From Bacteroidales bacterium (GTDB taxonomy: Bacteria; Bacteroidota; Bacteroidia; Bacteroidales; Marinilabiliaceae): DNA of 64,000 nt. Shown here piece after piece: positions 63,988 to 64,000 of the stretch. Position 1 is the first letter of the stretch. Each line of letters starts with the position of its first letter. The translations under genes were made by a program, and so were the position numbers. The stretch spans positions 168,121 to 232,120 of the forward strand of contig JAKSLH010000003.1 of assembly GCA_024401335.1 (NCBI GenBank), read 5' to 3'. The notes beneath the pieces were generated by a model. That model was not told the DNA's origin. It searched no databases and worked only from the letters and a program-made list of their open reading frames with translations.

Positions 63988-64000
63988 GTGGCGGCTACCT
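63988..64000 (-). rRNA. rrf: 3' end of 5S rRNA (gene continues outside the window)
   Basis: The minus strand at the very edge reads AGGTAGCCGCCAC, as I recall for the 3' end of Bacteroidota 5S rRNA, and a strong terminator follows. Only 13 bases are visible, so the call depends on this match and on the terminator. Confidence 0.6.

Overview
The window reads as chromosomal DNA of a member of the Bacteroidales (Bacteroidota), most like Prevotellaceae or a near relative; I cannot name the species. The reasons: promoters of the Bacteroidota type (TTTG, 19-21 bp, TAnnTTTG) precede many genes; Shine-Dalgarno sites are nearly absent; and the gene set is typical of the order (BspA-like leucine-rich repeats, GH3-family protein, TPR sensor kinases, five-LysM protein with a binding-protein fold, six-domain S1 of 591 aa, a menaquinone locus). 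Base composition is moderate and AT-rich between genes.

Region 1-6.85 kb is accessory and looks like a defence cluster on the minus strand. It holds a PAPS-reductase-like protein cut by the left edge and preceded by a strongly structured untranslated RNA; an RloB/RloA (AbiL-type) TOPRIM plus AAA-ATPase pair with its own terminator; and a tightly overlapping three-gene operon (MarR-like winged-helix protein, AbiEii-like nucleotidyltransferase, calcineurin-like phosphoesterase). No integrase, transposase, tRNA or CRISPR array is visible. From 6.85 to 7.54 kb there is no convincing protein gene, but there is a complete promoter-to-terminator unit that may be a small RNA.

Region 7.5-16.8 kb is mostly on the plus strand: a basic protein of unknown function, a GH3-family protein and a HAD hydrolase, then an MBL hydrolase and a PlsC-like acyltransferase on the minus strand, a BspA-like LRR protein, and a membrane-bound winged-helix regulator next to an outer-membrane beta-barrel gene with a candidate operator between them. 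Region 16.8-36.4 kb carries a giant activase/dehydratase-like protein, an AddB-like nuclease, a secreted esterase, a YfiR-like protein, a THUMP-like methyltransferase, two overlapping TPR histidine kinases without a response regulator, and a plus-strand run of MazG, class IV aminotransferase, lipoprotein and AEC transporter. The gap at 24.3-25.1 kb holds a gene remnant, a candidate small RNA and related hairpin repeats.

Region 36.4-63.8 kb is largely housekeeping, mostly on the minus strand: a candidate pyrophosphate-type PEP carboxykinase, a small KPSIE-type peptide gene, an MBL hydrolase (plus), GDSL esterase, KDG-type kinase, RlmB, ABC-F, LysM protein, SDR, NUDIX fusion, TPR lipoprotein, Wzc and Wza, then yidC-pyrG, STAS-rnz, rpsA, menD and divergent menF. 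The right edge appears to be the 3' end of a 5S rRNA gene on the minus strand behind a strong terminator, so an rRNA operon probably continues outside the window.
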